The notes under the pieces: model-generated
Database searches by the model: none
Seen by the model: the letters and a program-made list of their open reading frames with translations, nothing else
What the model was told of the DNA's origin: nothing
Source: Ctena decussata
Taxonomy: Eukaryota > Mollusca > Bivalvia > Lucinida > Lucinidae
DNA length: 64,000 nucleotides
Assembly: GCA_963989385.1 (NCBI GenBank)
Contig: OZ022509.1
Location: 74,608,667 to 74,672,666 of the forward strand
Direction of reading: 5' to 3'
Shown: piece by piece, positions 33,995-46,754 of the stretch
Position numbering within the stretch: position 1 is the stretch's first letter
Layout: each line of letters opens with the position of its first letter
Translations under genes and position numbers: made by a program

Positions 33995-34115
33995 TAGGAT
34001 CCCAAGGATGCGATAGATGAAACCTGGGCCTTATTGGCCCAGTGGCTTCAGAGGAGATAATTTTTTACGTATTTTTTCCATTTTTTTGGCATTTCGGTTT
34101 CCATGCAGGGTTAGC
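33995..34115 (-). mobile_element. Family B fragment
   Basis: On the minus strand: 'TTATCTCCTCTGAAGCCACT', 'GGCCCAGGTTTCATC' and 'GGATCCTAAGCC', an internal piece of a B unit without ends. Confidence 0.7.
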
Positions 34116-34609
34116 GCTTGGATATTTTTTTCTTTCGCCACCACTTTCGCTAGTGGTCCTCTACCAAGTTTGTTCAAATGGTGGCCCCAGGGTCCAAAAT
34201 GGCCCTGGGGCAGGGGGTCTTGGGTTTGACACTAAAAGATACTTAAAAATCTTCTTCTCCAGAACTGCTTGGCTCAGAGGCTTGAAATTTGGTATGAAGC
34301 ATTGTCTAGTGGTCCTCTACCAAGTTTGTTCAAATGGTGGCCCCAGGGTCCAAAATGGCCCTGGGGCAGGGGGTCTTGGGTTTCGAAACTAAAAAATACT
34401 TAAAAATCTTCTTCTCCAGAACTGCTTGGCTCAGATGCTTGAAACTTGGTATGTAACATTGCCTAGTGGTCCTCTACCAAGTTTGTTCAAATGGTGGCCC
34501 CAGGGTCCAAAATGGCCCTGGGGCAGGGGTCTTGGGTTCGAAACTAAAAAATACTTAAAAATCTTCTTCTCCAGAACCGCTTGGCTCAGATGCTTGAAAT
34601 TTGGTATGT

Positions 34610-36032
34610 GATCCAGAATTCAGTGTCAAGGAATTTTTGTTACGTCTCAATTACCTTGGTGTCCATAATATTTTGGTGACTTGATCACCAAAGTTAACAT
34701 CCTAAAATGTTTAAACAAATCATGCCTACTATACCTCAAAGTCACAAGATAAAATTCGAAAGCTTACGGAATTATGATAATTTTTGTTAACTTTAAAATC
34801 CGAGATGTAACATGGACATTACGTAAAGAAAGTCATCACAGATCTGTAACAAGCTGTCATTTTATTTCTACTCTACCTTTTTAGCCCCCGACCGAAAGGT
34901 TCGGGGGATATAGCGATGAGCCTGGCGTCCGTCCGTCCGTCCGTAAACATTTTTTTGTCCGCTCTATATCTTGAATACCCTTTGGAATATTTTCATGATA
35001 CTTCACAGTTATGTAGAACAGGTCATGACGATGTGTCACGAACAAGAATGGTAACTCTTGCTATTGTACTTTTTGAATTATCTCCCCTTTGGTGATTTTT
35101 TGGCAGATTCGTGTCCGCTCTGTAACTTGAATACCCTTTGGAATATTTTCATGATACTTCACAGAAATGTAGAACAGGTCATGACGATGTGTCGCGAACA
35201 AGAATGACAACTCTTGCTTTCTTACTTTTTGGATTATTTCCCCTTGATGGTTTTAGGTGTGATTTTTTGGCAGATTCGTGTCCGCTCTGTAACTTGAATA
35301 CCCTTTGGAATATTCTCATGATACTTTACAGATATGTAGAACAGGTCATGACGGTGTGTCGCGAACAAAAATAACAACCCTTGCTTTCTTACTTTGTGAG
35401 TTATTTCCCCTAGATCATTTTAGGTATGATTTCGTGTCCGCTCTATAACTTGAATACCTTTTGGAATATTTTCATGATACTTCACAGATATGTAGAACAG
35501 GTCATGACGATGTGTTGCAAACAAGAATGACAACTCCTGCTTTCTTACTTTTGGAGTTATTTCCCCTTGATGGTTTTAGGTGTGATTTCATGTCCGCTTT
35601 ATAACTTGAATACCTTTTGGAATATTTTCATGATACTTCACAGATATGTAGAACAGGTCATGATGATGTGTCACAAACAAGAATGACAACTCTTGCTTTC
35701 TTACTTTTGGAGTTATTTCCCTTTGATGATTTTAGGTGTCCACTCCATAGCTTCAATACCGTTTGAAATATTTTCATGATACTTCACAGATATGCAGAAC
35801 AGGTCATGACAATTTGTCTCATACATGAATGATAACTCTTGCTTTCATACTTTGTGAGTTATTTCCCTTTGGTAATATTTGAGTCTCTGCTCCATATCTG
35901 TATAACCCTGGCCAGCTCCAGAATTTGAATAACCGTGTACCTTTTAGAATATTGATGATCATGCTGTGATATCTTATCAGTGTTCCTAACTCTCTCTGTC
36001 TGACCCCTCCACATCCCTGTGCCCCCTCCCGC

Positions 36033-36063
<31 letters not shown>

Positions 36064-38068
36064 AAAAAAAAAAAAATTTTTTTTTTTCTCCAGATTTGGA
36101 TTCTTGGTCCAAATAATGATATTCACTTACTAGAGAGCTCAAAATTAGGTTTGTAGGGCTTGTACTTTAGAAGTTATTCAAACATTTTGAAAGTTGAATG
36201 TATCGTATGCTATACATTTGTGTATATGGTGGCTGTTTGTGATATTACCTCTTTTTTGCAGTCAAGCATACTGTTTTAGTCTGAGTGTTAGATAATCATG
36301 CATCTGTTAACAGTTAATGTCAATAAGAAGCATAAAAGAACGACAATATATTACTAATATGTGTTTTGAAGTGCACCCTGTTTACCAAGGCCTATGGGGA
36401 TCTTTGGTCGGGGGATTTGCCATCTCCTCTGATGGCTATTTTTATCAATTATCGAACTACATACTTACCAGTTTGAATTAAATACAAACGTAGCCTGTTT
36501 AGTATTATTCAAATTTTCAGCTCACAGGATAGACGTAACTGGACACGAAATTTAAATCTTTGTAATCAAGTTATCTGATCTGATTACAGAGACATACCAT
36601 TTCTAACGCTTCAATTAAGTCTCTGTTACACAAAGATGTTTTTAAGATTCACATCAGCATCTTAACCTGTTCAGTGATGCAAGGGGAAAACATTTATTGT
36701 CAAAGGGGATGTAACTGTGGACACTGATCTTTGATGTCCTAGTTACGTCTAAATTTTTTTCTGGTTTTGATGCTCATCAAGCTGCGGCTTAAGTTTGTTC
36801 TTAAAACTGAATTTTAATCACTTGAGGCTTTCCTTTAATTATAACTGAAAATATAACGCAACATGCATGGTAAACAAAGGAACTGATGCATTAATTACAA
36901 GGATGTAACATTGACACCCACTGCAATCGTGTCTCAAAAACGTCTTTACCTGAATGTTAAGTTTCGGAAGTTAACATCCACACAGATCAAAACTATTGCA
37001 TCGTATAGCAAAGCTAACACATGGCATTTTAGTCAGTAAAACACATGTTGATCAACGACTAACAATATGGAAATTAATGATTTCTTACTGCAGACGTAAC
37101 TCAGACATGGCACTTCAGTTTCACGATCTACATTCAACCTCAATTTTACAGCATTCCCCCGAGTCAAACATGTCAAAAGATAACGTTTCCAACAGAAGAA
37201 ACAAAAGAAATACTTCTTTCTGCCACTGAGATAGATAACTGCATCATAAAGTACTTCTTGCTACTGTTAAACACTAACTTGTAAGGTCAATGAAGTTATT
37301 TCTAGACGTAACATTTTTCGATAGTTATGTACCGGGAGATTCATCTGCTATTTCTGCGTAAAAACAACCACGTGTGATGCTCAAATACGTCATCGGTTTT
37401 TGCTAATTAGGCGTATTCAATTCGTCTTATGAAAATTAGCGGTTGTGTGAGGCTTCTTCGCGCAAATTTGTTGATTTTCAAGACGTAACGTTTTGGAAAC
37501 GAAATTAAACACTCAAACAGTCTGACATATTGTACTTTTATTATTTATATCTACGTAAAACTGAATAACTATCATACCTGTATAACTTTAATGTGACAAA
37601 ATAGCACAGGATTGAAGAACAAAGCCTACACTGGTTTTATGGAAAGCACCTGTTTTGAGACGTAACAATTTTGACACCAAAAATTACGTCTCGAATTTTA
37701 GTTTTATCTTCATAATTAAATTTCAACTACTTTATAAAACACTGCATTACTCTTAATACAAGACAGAATAATCATTCTTACACTCAACTTGTCTTCAAAT
37801 ATATAGCAATGCTGGCCAATGTATGCCAAATATTACGTTTTTTCATGGGCCAGTTATTTTTGTGACATACGTGTCCATTATTTTCCTAATAAAATCTCTA
37901 ATTTTTATAGTTCGCAGAAAACAAAAATTAAACAGATATTGCAGATTATGTCTCAAATTATATATTTTTTCAATGACTCGGGTACTTTAATTGTAAAACA
38001 TTCAAGAATTCAGTAATTCGAGATTATTTGAGACGTAACCAGAATTCCTTGACATTAAATTCTGGATC
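34610..38068. mobile_element. 'GATCCAG' TIR transposon with GACGTAAC motif array
   Basis: Flanked by ATGT at 34606-34609 and 38069-38072, and the C4 unit is restored when it is removed. The 39-bp inverted ends start GATCCAGAATT, contain TGTCAAGGAATT and end GTTACGTCTC, with about four mismatches. Inside are eight exact copies of GACGTAAC/GTTACGTC plus several near matches. It carries a D element (D0, 34883-36438); without it the element is about 1.9 kb. No transposase ORF was seen. A 4-bp duplication is found in several superfamilies, so I leave the family open. Confidence 0.78.
34883..36438 (+). mobile_element. Hairpin element family D, copy D0
   Basis: Starts AGCCCCCGACC (other copies ATCCCCCGACC) after TTTT, with the GAAA-loop hairpin, GTCC run and units of about 156 bp ('TTGAATACCCTTTGGAATAT'). 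A C-run/A-run/T-run block lies at about 36037-36087. It ends GGTCGGGGGAT, hairpin GCCATC-TCCTCT-GATGGC, TATTTTT. Nested inside the GATCCAG element. Confidence 0.83.
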
Positions 38069-39244
38069 ATGTAACATCGCCTAGTGGTCCTCTACCAAGT
38101 TTGTTCAAATGGTGGCCCCAGGGTCCAAAATGGCCCTGGGGCAGGGAGTCTTGGGTTTGACACTAAAAGATACTTAAAAATCTTCTTCTCCAGAACTGCT
38201 TGGCTCAGAGGCTTGAAATTTGGTATGAAGCATTGTCTAGTGGTCCTCTACCAAGTTTGTTCAAATGGTGGCCCCAGGGTCCAAAATGGCCCTGGGGCAG
38301 GGGGTCTTGGGTTTCGAAACTAAAAAATACTTAAAAATCTTCTTCTCCAGAACTGCTTGGCTCAGATGCTTGAAACTTGGTATGTAACATTGCCTAGTGG
38401 TCCTCTACCAAGTTTGTTCAAATGGTGGCCCCAGGGTCCAAAATGGCCCTGGGGCAGGGGGTCTTGGGTTTGACACTAAAAGATACTTAAAAATCTTCTT
38501 CTCCAGAACTGCTTGGCTCAGAGGCTTGAAATTTGGTATGAAGCATTGTCTAGTGGTCCTCTACCAAGTTTGTTCAAATGGTGGCCCCAGGGTCCAAAAT
38601 GGCCCTGGGGCAGGGGGTCTTGGGTTTCGAAACTAAAAAATACTTAAAAATCTTCTTCTCCAGAACTGCTTGGCTCAGATGCTTGAAACTTGGTATGTAA
38701 CATTGCCTAGTGGTCCTCTACCAAGTTTGTTCAAATGGTGGCCCCAGGGTCCAAAATGGCCCTGGGGCAGGGAGTCTTGGGTTGGAAACTAAAAGATACT
38801 TAAAAATCTTCTTCTCCAGAACTGCTTGGCTCAGAGGCTTGAAATTTGGTATGAAGCATTGTCTAGTGGTCCTCTACCAAATTTGTTCAAATGGTGGCCC
38901 CAGGGTCCAAAATGGCCCTGGGGCAGGGGGTCTTGGGTTTCGAAACTAAAAAATACTTAAAAATCTTCTTCTGCAGAACTGCTTGGCTCAGATGCTTGAA
39001 ATTTGGTATGGAACATTGCCTAGTGGTTCTCTACCAAGTTTTTTAAATGGTGGCCCCAGGGTCCAAAATGGCCCTGGGACAGGGGGACTTGGGTTTCGAA
39101 ACTAAAAAATACTTAAAAATCATCTACTTCAGAACCGTAAGGCTCAGCTGCTTGAAATTTGGTATGTAGGATTGTCTAGTGGTCCTCTACCAAGTTTGTT
39201 CAAATGGTGGCCTCAGGGTCCAAAATGGCCTTGGGGCAGGGGTA

Positions 39245-41035
39245 CAGTACACGCAACGTGAAGACTTGATCTGACACGCTCTCGCGTGACACTTAAAATC
39301 GCGAGGAAGGGATTAAAATCCACGAGATTCTCTCGCAACTCTCACGCATTTCACACTAAACTTCCTCGCGTGTTTGAAAATCGCCACGTTCCACGCAAGA
39401 AAATTCCTCGCATCTCGCGTGAAATTCATAGAGTGATGTATGCGAGAAACTTTCTCGCATCACGCGTGGAATTTTGTCCAGGTAGGTACAATGTACATGT
39501 ACAGTAAATGCAAGTTTCTATACATATACCTTTACGATTCGCAATGCGTTTTTTTCGAAGCTGATAACGGTTCAATTAATACATTGTAAGCGTGCGTGAA
39601 TAACCTAATTGATCGCATCCTCAACGCAAGTATTGTTTGACCGTTACGAATTAAGGATGTGTTGATAAACAATCATGATCAGCGTAATTTTGTTGCAATT
39701 ACGCAGCGAGTTAATTAGAGAGGCTTATGTTTGAAAGAATATTGTTAATAGGTTACTTAGTAGCAAAATTCTAGAATGATGACACAGACAAAAATTTTCG
39801 CTCAGCCGCCACCGATAATAGCCCAATCCATGTCAAAACAGTCACAAAGATCAAAGCGTTTCGATCAGCTTTTGAACTCAAAGCTATACCGCTAGTGGCA
39901 CGTGCCGAAATGTTTACTTATTAACCAATATAAACTTTCTGATGTAAGAGCTGTCAAGTTTCCATTAAAAGCGCACGCGACAACAATGACTTGATTAGCA
40001 AATGGGCTGTCTCAGAGGTGATTGACGTCCGCTTAACCACTCGCTGAAATATGCAAATTTGTAAACCTGTTGGTTTGACAGCTAAAAAAAAAATACGTCA
40101 CAGCTGCATCCTATTTTCAAGAAATATAGTAAATATGATTTTGCGTCGTGGATCAATAGTCAAAGTGTTTGGATTTTAAAAATGCATCAAAATGAATGAA
40201 AAATAAGAGGTGAGAAGTTTGTTTTTTATTCCGATCTCCGCGTTGCAAAATCACATTATCTATATGAAAAAAAGAAACTGATTCTGCTGCGCGAAAAATT
40301 CTCAAAGTATTCGGACTAATAAACATAATATAGTATTCATATTTAGAGGTGACTGAACGCATTCAGGGCCTTTGCCGTAATAAAATGTGAAGACGGTAGC
40401 ATTTGTTGAAATACGCAAACACAGCACGTTTATAGGTCAGTCTCGTGCCTTGACATCAAAGGACGCCGCTCAGAGCACACTGATAGTAAATATGAGGATC
40501 AGCCTGCGCAGTATTGTATACTATGCGACAAACTGGTATGCTTTACGCGTCATAGCGTGAGCGGTTTATGCCGTCTATTTGTTCGGTTATTTCTGGAATG
40601 GCTGAAATTGCCGATCGTAATTTTTGCCGCTAAAAATTTTTTAGTCGGCGCCAAAAAATACCAGTCGGTTGGAAACCGGAATCACAACTTTTTTAGGTCC
40701 AAAGTAAAAATATAAATGAATTACCTGTACAACATATAATGACCTGTGAAATTGATAGGAATCGTTAATCCTTTCCACTCGAAAACACGCGTCACGCGTG
40801 ATTAAGTTTGACGCCGATGACTCACCTGAGCATACATGGAGTTAATCCTTTCTCTCGAAAGTTGCGTGTCTCGTGGAAAAGAAATTGTTTTCTCGCGAGT
40901 TTAACGTCACGCATCTCGCGAGTGTCTCGCATCTCCCACGCATTTCACACGCAAAAACCCCACTAAACTTTCGTGGAAAAGATTAAAATTTCTCGCGAGA
41001 GCGTGTCAGATCAAGTCTCCACGTTGCGCGTACTG
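39245..41035 (+). mobile_element. CpG-rich TA-flanked TIR element, copy 1
   Basis: Flanked by TA on both sides (39243-39244, 41036-41037). The ends are CAGTACACGCAACGTG with about 45 bp of good inverted match including 'GACTTGATCTGACACGCTCT'. The next 150-250 bp at both ends are packed with CTCGCG, CGCGAG and CACGC words. The interior is AT-rich with no intact transposase. TA plus CAGT ends suggest a Tc1/mariner/pogo-type non-autonomous element. Inserted in a C4 unit. Confidence 0.75.
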
Positions 41036-41680
41036 TACTTTGATTCGGAACTATAAAATACTTAAAAATCTTCTTCACCAGAACTGCTTGCCTCAGATGC
41101 TTGAAATTTGGTATGGAACATTGCCTAGTGGCCCTCTACCAAGTTTGTTCAAATGGTGGCCCCAGGGTTCAAAATGGCCCCGGGGCAGGGAGTCCCAGGT
41201 TTGAACCATAGAAATACATAGAAAAATTTTAAAAAATATCTACTTCAGAACCGCAAGGCTCAGATGCTTGAAATTTGGTACGTAGCTTTGCCTAGTAGTC
41301 TTTTACCAAGTTTGTTCAAATGATGACCCCAGGGTCTAAAATGGTTCCATCCTAGGGGGTCCTGGGTTTGAACCGTAGAAAAATATTCAAAAATCTTCTT
41401 CTTCAGAACCACGTGGCTCAGATGCTTGAAATTTAGTATGTAGCATTGCCTAGTGGTCCATTACCAAAATTATTCAAATGATGGCCACAGGGTCCAAAAT
41501 GGCCCGGCCCCAGGGGGTCCAAGGTTTGAACCATAGCAATACATAGAAAAATCTTAAAAAATCTTCTTCAAAACCATTTGAAGTGGTTGCAAACTATCAG
41601 GTTTGTTAAATGATGACCCTTGTTTGACCTTTAACCTTTTTGGTCAGGTGAGCGATTCAGGGCCTCTTGGCCCTCTTGTT

Positions 41681-44600
41681 ATGTCCCCCCACCAAAGGTG
41701 AGGGGGGACATATTGTTTTCAGTGCGGATCCCGTCGGCGTGACAGATTCTTGTATGCGCGATATCTCTTGAACCAATGGATGGAATTTCACCAATCTTGC
41801 ATGGATATATTATTGGGACAAGCTTATGAGCTGATTAGATTTTGGTGACCTTGACCTCATTTTCAAGGTCACAGGAAGACTTAGATGACAATTTCTTGTA
41901 TGCGCGCTATCTCTTGAACCAATGGATGGAATTTCACCAAACTTGCATGGATACATCATTGGGACAAGTGTAAGAGCTAATTAGATTTTGGTGACCTTGA
42001 CCTTATTTTCAAGGTCACAGGATGACTTAGATGACAATTTCTTGTACCCAGTTTCTTGTATGTGCGATATCTCTTGAACCAATGGATGGAATTTCACAAA
42101 ACTTCCATGGATATATCATTGGGACAAATGTAAGAGCTGATCAGATTTTGGTGACATTGACCTCATTTTCAAGGTCACAGGAGGACTTAGATGACAATTT
42201 TTTGTACCCACTACATCTCCTGAACCAATTGATGGAATTTCACTAAACTTGCACGGATACATTATTGGGACAAGTTTTTGAACTGATTAGATTTTGGTGA
42301 CCTTGACCTCATTTTCAAGGTCACTGGAGGACTTGGATGACAATTTCTTGTACCCACTATATCTCCTGAACCAATGGATGGAATTTCACCAAACTTTCCT
42401 GGATACATGATTAGGACAAGTTTATGAGCTGTTTAGATTTTGGTGACCTTGATCTTATTTTCAAGGTCACTGGAGGACTAACATGGCAATTTCTTGTACC
42501 CACAATATCTCCTGAACCAATAGATGGAATTTTGCCAAACTTTCGTGGATACATGATTTGGACAAGTTTAAGAGCTGAACAAAATTTTGGTGACCTTGAC
42601 CTCATTTTCAAGGTCACAGGAGGATTTAGATATGTGAAAATTTCACTAAAATTGATGTATCTCTTTAAGCTTTGGCTTGATTTCCACTTTACTTTCATAC
42701 AGTACACGCAACGTGGAGACTTGATCAGACACGCTCTCGCGAGAAATTTTAATCTTTTCCACGAAAGTTTAGTGGGGTTATTGCGTGTGAAATGCGTGGG
42801 AGATGCGAGACACTCGCGAGGTGCGTGACGTTAAACTCGCGAGAAAACAATTTCTTTTCACGCGAGACACGCAACTTTCGAGAGAAAGGATTAACTCCAT
42901 GTATGCTCAGGTGAGTCATCGGCGTCAAACTTAATCACGCGTGACGCGTGTTTTCGCGTGGAAAGGATTAACGATTCCTATCAATTTCACAGGTCATTAT
43001 ATGTTGTACAGGTAATTCATTTATATTTTTACTTTGGGCCTAAAAAAAGTTGTGATTCCGGTTTCCAACCGACTGGTCTTTTTTGGCGCCGACTAAAAAA
43101 TTTTTAGCGGCAAAAATTACGATCGGCAATTTCAGCCATTCCAGAAATAACCGAACAAATAGACGGCATAAACCGCTCACGCTATGACGCGTAAAGCATA
43201 CCAGTTTGTCGCATAGTATACAATACTGCGCAGGCTGATCCTCATATTTACTATCAGCGTATGGAATAAGATTCCTTTCACCATTTTGTGCTCTGAGCGG
43301 CGTCCTTTGATGTCAAGGCACGAGACTGACCTATAAACGTGCTGTGTTTACGTATTTCAACAAATGCTACCGTCTTCACATTTTATTACGGCAAAGGCCC
43401 TGAATGCGTTCAGTCACCTCTAAATATGAATATATATATATATATATATATTATGTTTATTAGTCCGAATACTTTGAGAATTTTTCCGCGCAGCAGAATC
43501 AGTTTCTTTTTTCATATAGATAATGTGATTTTGCAACGCGGAGATCGGAATAAAAAACAAACTTCTCACCTCTTATTTTTCAATCATTTTGATGCATTTT
43601 TAAAATCCAAACACTTTGACTATGGATCCACGACGCAAAATCATATTTTCTATATTTCTTGAATGAACTGATTTAAAAAGAGGATGCAGCTGTGACGTAT
43701 TTTTTTTTTAGCTGTCAAACCAACAGGTTTACAAATTTGCATATTTCAGCGAGTGGTTAAGCGGACGTCAATCACCTCTGAGACAGCCCATTTGCTAATC
43801 AAGTCATTGTTGTCGCGTGCGCTTTTAATAGCTCTTACATCAGAAAGTTTATATTGGTTAATAAGTAAACATTTTGGCACGTGCCACTAGCGGTATAGCT
43901 TTGAGTTCAAAAGCTGATCGAAACGCTTTGATCTTTGTGACTGTTTTGACATGGATTGGGCTATTATCGGTGGCGGCTGAGCGAAAATTTTTGTCTGTGT
44001 CATCATTCTAGAATTTTGCTACTAAGTAACCTATTAACAATATTCTTTCAAACATAAGCCTCTCTAATTAACTCGCTGCGTAATTGCAACAAAATTACGC
44101 TGATCATGATTGTTTATCAACACATCGGTCAAACAATACTTGCGTTGAGGATGCGATCAATTAGGTTATTCACGCACGCTTACAATGTATTAATTGAACC
44201 GTTATCAGCGTAAAAAAAAAAATGCATTGCGAATCGTAAAGGTATATGTATAGAAACTTGCATTTACTGTACATGTACATTGTACCTACCTGGACAAAAT
44301 TCCACGCGTGATGCGAGAAAGTTTCTCGCATACATCACTCTATGAATTTCACGCGAGATGCGAGGAATTTTCTTGCGTGGAACGTGGCGATTTTCAAACA
44401 CGCGAGGAAGTTTAGTGTGAAATGCGTGAGAGTTGCGAGAGAATCTCGTGGATTTTAATCCCTTCCTCGCGATTTTAAGTGTCACGCGAGAGCGTGTCAG
44501 ATCAAGTCTTCACGTTGCGTGTACTGTATATATACCTATGGGACAGTCTCAAGAGTGTAGTGTGTTTTGATGACCTTGACCCCATTTTCAAGGTCAAAAG

Positions 44601-44901
44601 CTATCTTACAAATGCGTATTTTCTCTTTTAAAAATGAGATATCTTGAACCAGTGGATGGATATTCATCAAACTTGCATGAATGTATCATTGTGACAGGTT
44701 TAAGACATGTTTAGTAGTTGGTGACCTTGACCCATTTTTGAAGGACATAGTCTTCTATGTAGGATATCTTTAGAACCAGCGGATGGATTTTGTCCAAACT
44801 TGCATAGATATTTTATTTGTACAATCTTTTTATTCATTAGAGGGGATGGGAAATGGGCTGGTGGGGGGACATCAGTTTTTCTGTGAAAAACATTTCTAGT
44901 T
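41681..44901 (+). mobile_element. Hairpin element family H
   Basis: Hairpin 41681-41711 (ATGTCCCCCCACC / GGTGaGGGGGGACAT, loop AAA), then units of about 146 bp: 'ATCTCTTGAACCAATGGATG' and an everted pair TGACCTTGACC...TTCAAGGTCA. Interrupted by CpG element copy 2. The 3' end is GGTGGGGGGACAT near 44860-44872, hairpin GTTTTTC-TGT-GAAAAAC, ATTTCTAGTT. It starts directly after the CTTGTT end of C4 and is followed by A-family sequence. Confidence 0.8.
42700..44526 (-). mobile_element. CpG-rich TA-flanked TIR element, copy 2
   Basis: The same element as 39245-41035 in reverse orientation, highly similar over its length, flanked by TA at 42698-42699 and 44527-44528, inserted in an H unit. Differences include a TA microsatellite expansion at 43430-43451, a short deletion near 44125, and an extra block at 43255-43290. 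A 73-aa ORF is identical in the two copies (39286-39507; 44264-44485) but lies in the CTCGCG-rich end and has no recognised domain. Confidence 0.75.
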
Positions 44902-45076
44902 TATTCTAATTTTATTTTAAGACTTATTTCTGAGATAGCTTTTGTTTATAGATGTGTTTTCATTATTGACATGCTTGCATGAAGTTTTATGCATAGCAGT
45001 CCACACCACCATAGCGACTGTGTGATGGGCAAGCACCAATTCAGGCGAGCTATGCTGTCAGGCGACAGCTCTTGTT

Positions 45077-45547
45077 GTTTATAATCTGAGTGGTAAAGAT
45101 GAATTTTTTTTTCTTTTGCAGTTATGTCACCAGGTGTAGTTGTAACACAATGTGCATATCAATCTTTAACACTGAAGTTTGGAACTTTATAGAAATTTTC
45201 AATTTGAGGCATAGGGGTTTACAAGTTTGAAAAAAAAGGCAGGCATTGCTCTAAGGTTGGCATGATGTCTGAAATTGTTACCACCTTCCCAAGAAAGATT
45301 GTTGATGATTGATAAATTTTATTAAATGGTGTCAACAGGAATATGCTTACTCCTGAAATCAGTATTTTCTCCTCACCAAACCATATAAAATTTTATTTGA
45401 AAAAGTTAAAAAGGGCTCTGAAACACATACCGCGCTAGAAGGATATGTGAAAATAGGTAGTCTCCTTAAAAACAAACTCCTGATTTTAATTCTGTAGGAC
45501 AAGTGTAATGATAGGCTAAACATTACAGAGCACTTTAGATATTTTTT
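45077..45547. other. Unassigned DNA
   Basis: No gene or repeat recognised between the end of A3 and D1. Confidence 0.5.
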
Positions 45548-46723
45548 ATCCCCCGACCGAAAGGTTCGGGGGATATAGCGATGAGCCTGGCGTCCGTCCG
45601 TCTGTCCGTCCGTCCGTCCGTAAACACTTTTCTTGTCCGCTCTATATCTTGAATACCCTTTGGAATATTTTCATGATACTTCACAGTTATGTAGAACAGG
45701 TCATGACGATGTGTCGCGTACAAGAATGGTAACTCTTGCTATTGTACTTTTTGAATTATCTCCCCTTTGGTGATTTTTTGGCAAATTCGTGTCCGCTCTG
45801 TAACTTGAATACCCTTTGGAATATTTTCATGATACTTCACAGAAATGTAGAACAGGTCATGACGATGTGTCGCGAACAAGAATGACAACTCTTGCTTTCT
45901 TACTTTTTGAGTTATTTCCCCTTGATAGTTTTAGGTGTGATTTTTTGGCAGATTCGTGTCCGCTCTATAACTAGAATACCCTTTGGAATATTTTCATGAT
46001 ACTTCACAGATATGTAGAACAGGTCATGACGGTGTGTCGCGAACAAGAAAGACAACTCTTGCTTTCTTACTTTTTGAGTTATTTCCCCTTGATCATTTTA
46101 GGTATGATTTCGTGTCCGCTCTATAATTTGAATCCCTTTTGGAATATTTTCATGATACTTCACAGATATGTAGAACAGGTCATGACGATGTGTCGCAAAC
46201 AAGAATGACAACTCCTGCTTTCTTATTTTTTGAGTTATTTCCCATTGATGGTTTTAGGTCTGATTTTGTGTCCGCTCTATAACTTGAATACCTTTTGGAA
46301 TTATTTCATGATACTTCACAGATATGTAGAACAGGTCATGATGATGTGTCGCAAATAAGAATGACAACTCTTGCTTTCTTACTTCTGGAGTTATTTCCCT
46401 TTGATGATTTTAAGTGTCCGCTCCATAGCTTGAATACCTTTTGAAATATTTTCATGATACTTCACAGATATGCAGAACAGGTCATGACAATTTGTCTCAT
46501 ACATGAATGATAACTCTTGCTTTTAGACTCAGTGAATTATTTCCCTTTGGTAGTTCGAGCTGCTGTTTGAGTCTCTGCTCCATAACTGTATAACCCTGGC
46601 CAGCTCCAGAATTTGAATAACCGTGTACCTTTTAGAATATTGATGATCATGCTGTGATATCTTATCAGTGTTCCTAACTCTCTCTTACCCCTCCACATTC
46701 CCGTGAACCCTCCCGCAAGCCCC

Positions 46724-46754
<31 letters not shown>

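Larger units (their letters stand above)
34148..41680 (+). mobile_element. Hairpin element family C, copy C4 with long tandem array
   Basis: 5'-truncated. Units of about 156-157 bp ('CTCTACCAAGTTTGTTCAAA', 'CAGAACTGCTTGGCTCAGAT') run from 34148 to 34609, 38069-39244 and 41036-41640. Units alternate between two types (GAGGCTTGAAATTTGG and GATGCTTGAAACTTGG), giving a 313-bp higher-order period around 38084-38949. It ends TCAGGTGAGCG, hairpin GGGCC-TCTT-GGCCC, TCTTGTT at 41680. Interrupted by a 'GATCCAG' TIR element and a CpG-rich TIR element. The 79-aa ORFs repeated here follow the array. Confidence 0.82.
17731..45076 (+). mobile_element. Family A copy A3, expanded by nested insertions
   Basis: The 5' hairpin lies at 17731-17761. 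Body pieces in the order seen in A2 follow at 17800-17838, 20245-20599, 24752-25214 and 44902-45076, the last ending in TCAGGCGAGCT (45041-45051), the second hairpin and TCTTGTT. Between the pieces lie other transposons whose ends can be recognised. The first three joins (MULE-like plus B1, B2) are clean. The link from the poly-C tract at about 25209 across to H at 41681-44901 is inferred from piece order only. If right, an element of about 1.5-2 kb now spans 27 kb. Confidence 0.6.

Noticed and set aside
34042..38949. Repeated 79-aa plus-strand ORFs in C4
   Set aside because: Their period of 313 bp equals two C units. The composition reflects the repeat and identical ORFs appear only where units are identical.
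39286..39507. 73-aa ORF identical at 44264-44485
   Set aside because: Identity comes from two recent copies of the same TIR element. It lies in the CTCGCG-rich terminus and has no domain. The interior ORFs of the same copies differ by frameshifts.
34148..41680. CRISPR array
   Set aside because: Eukaryotic context; units are contiguous tandem repeats of about 156 bp without short repeats plus unique spacers.
39245..44526. Composite transposon using the two inverted CpG-rich copies as ends
   Set aside because: Each copy has its own TA flanks and interrupts a different host element (C4 and H) whose sequence continues across it.
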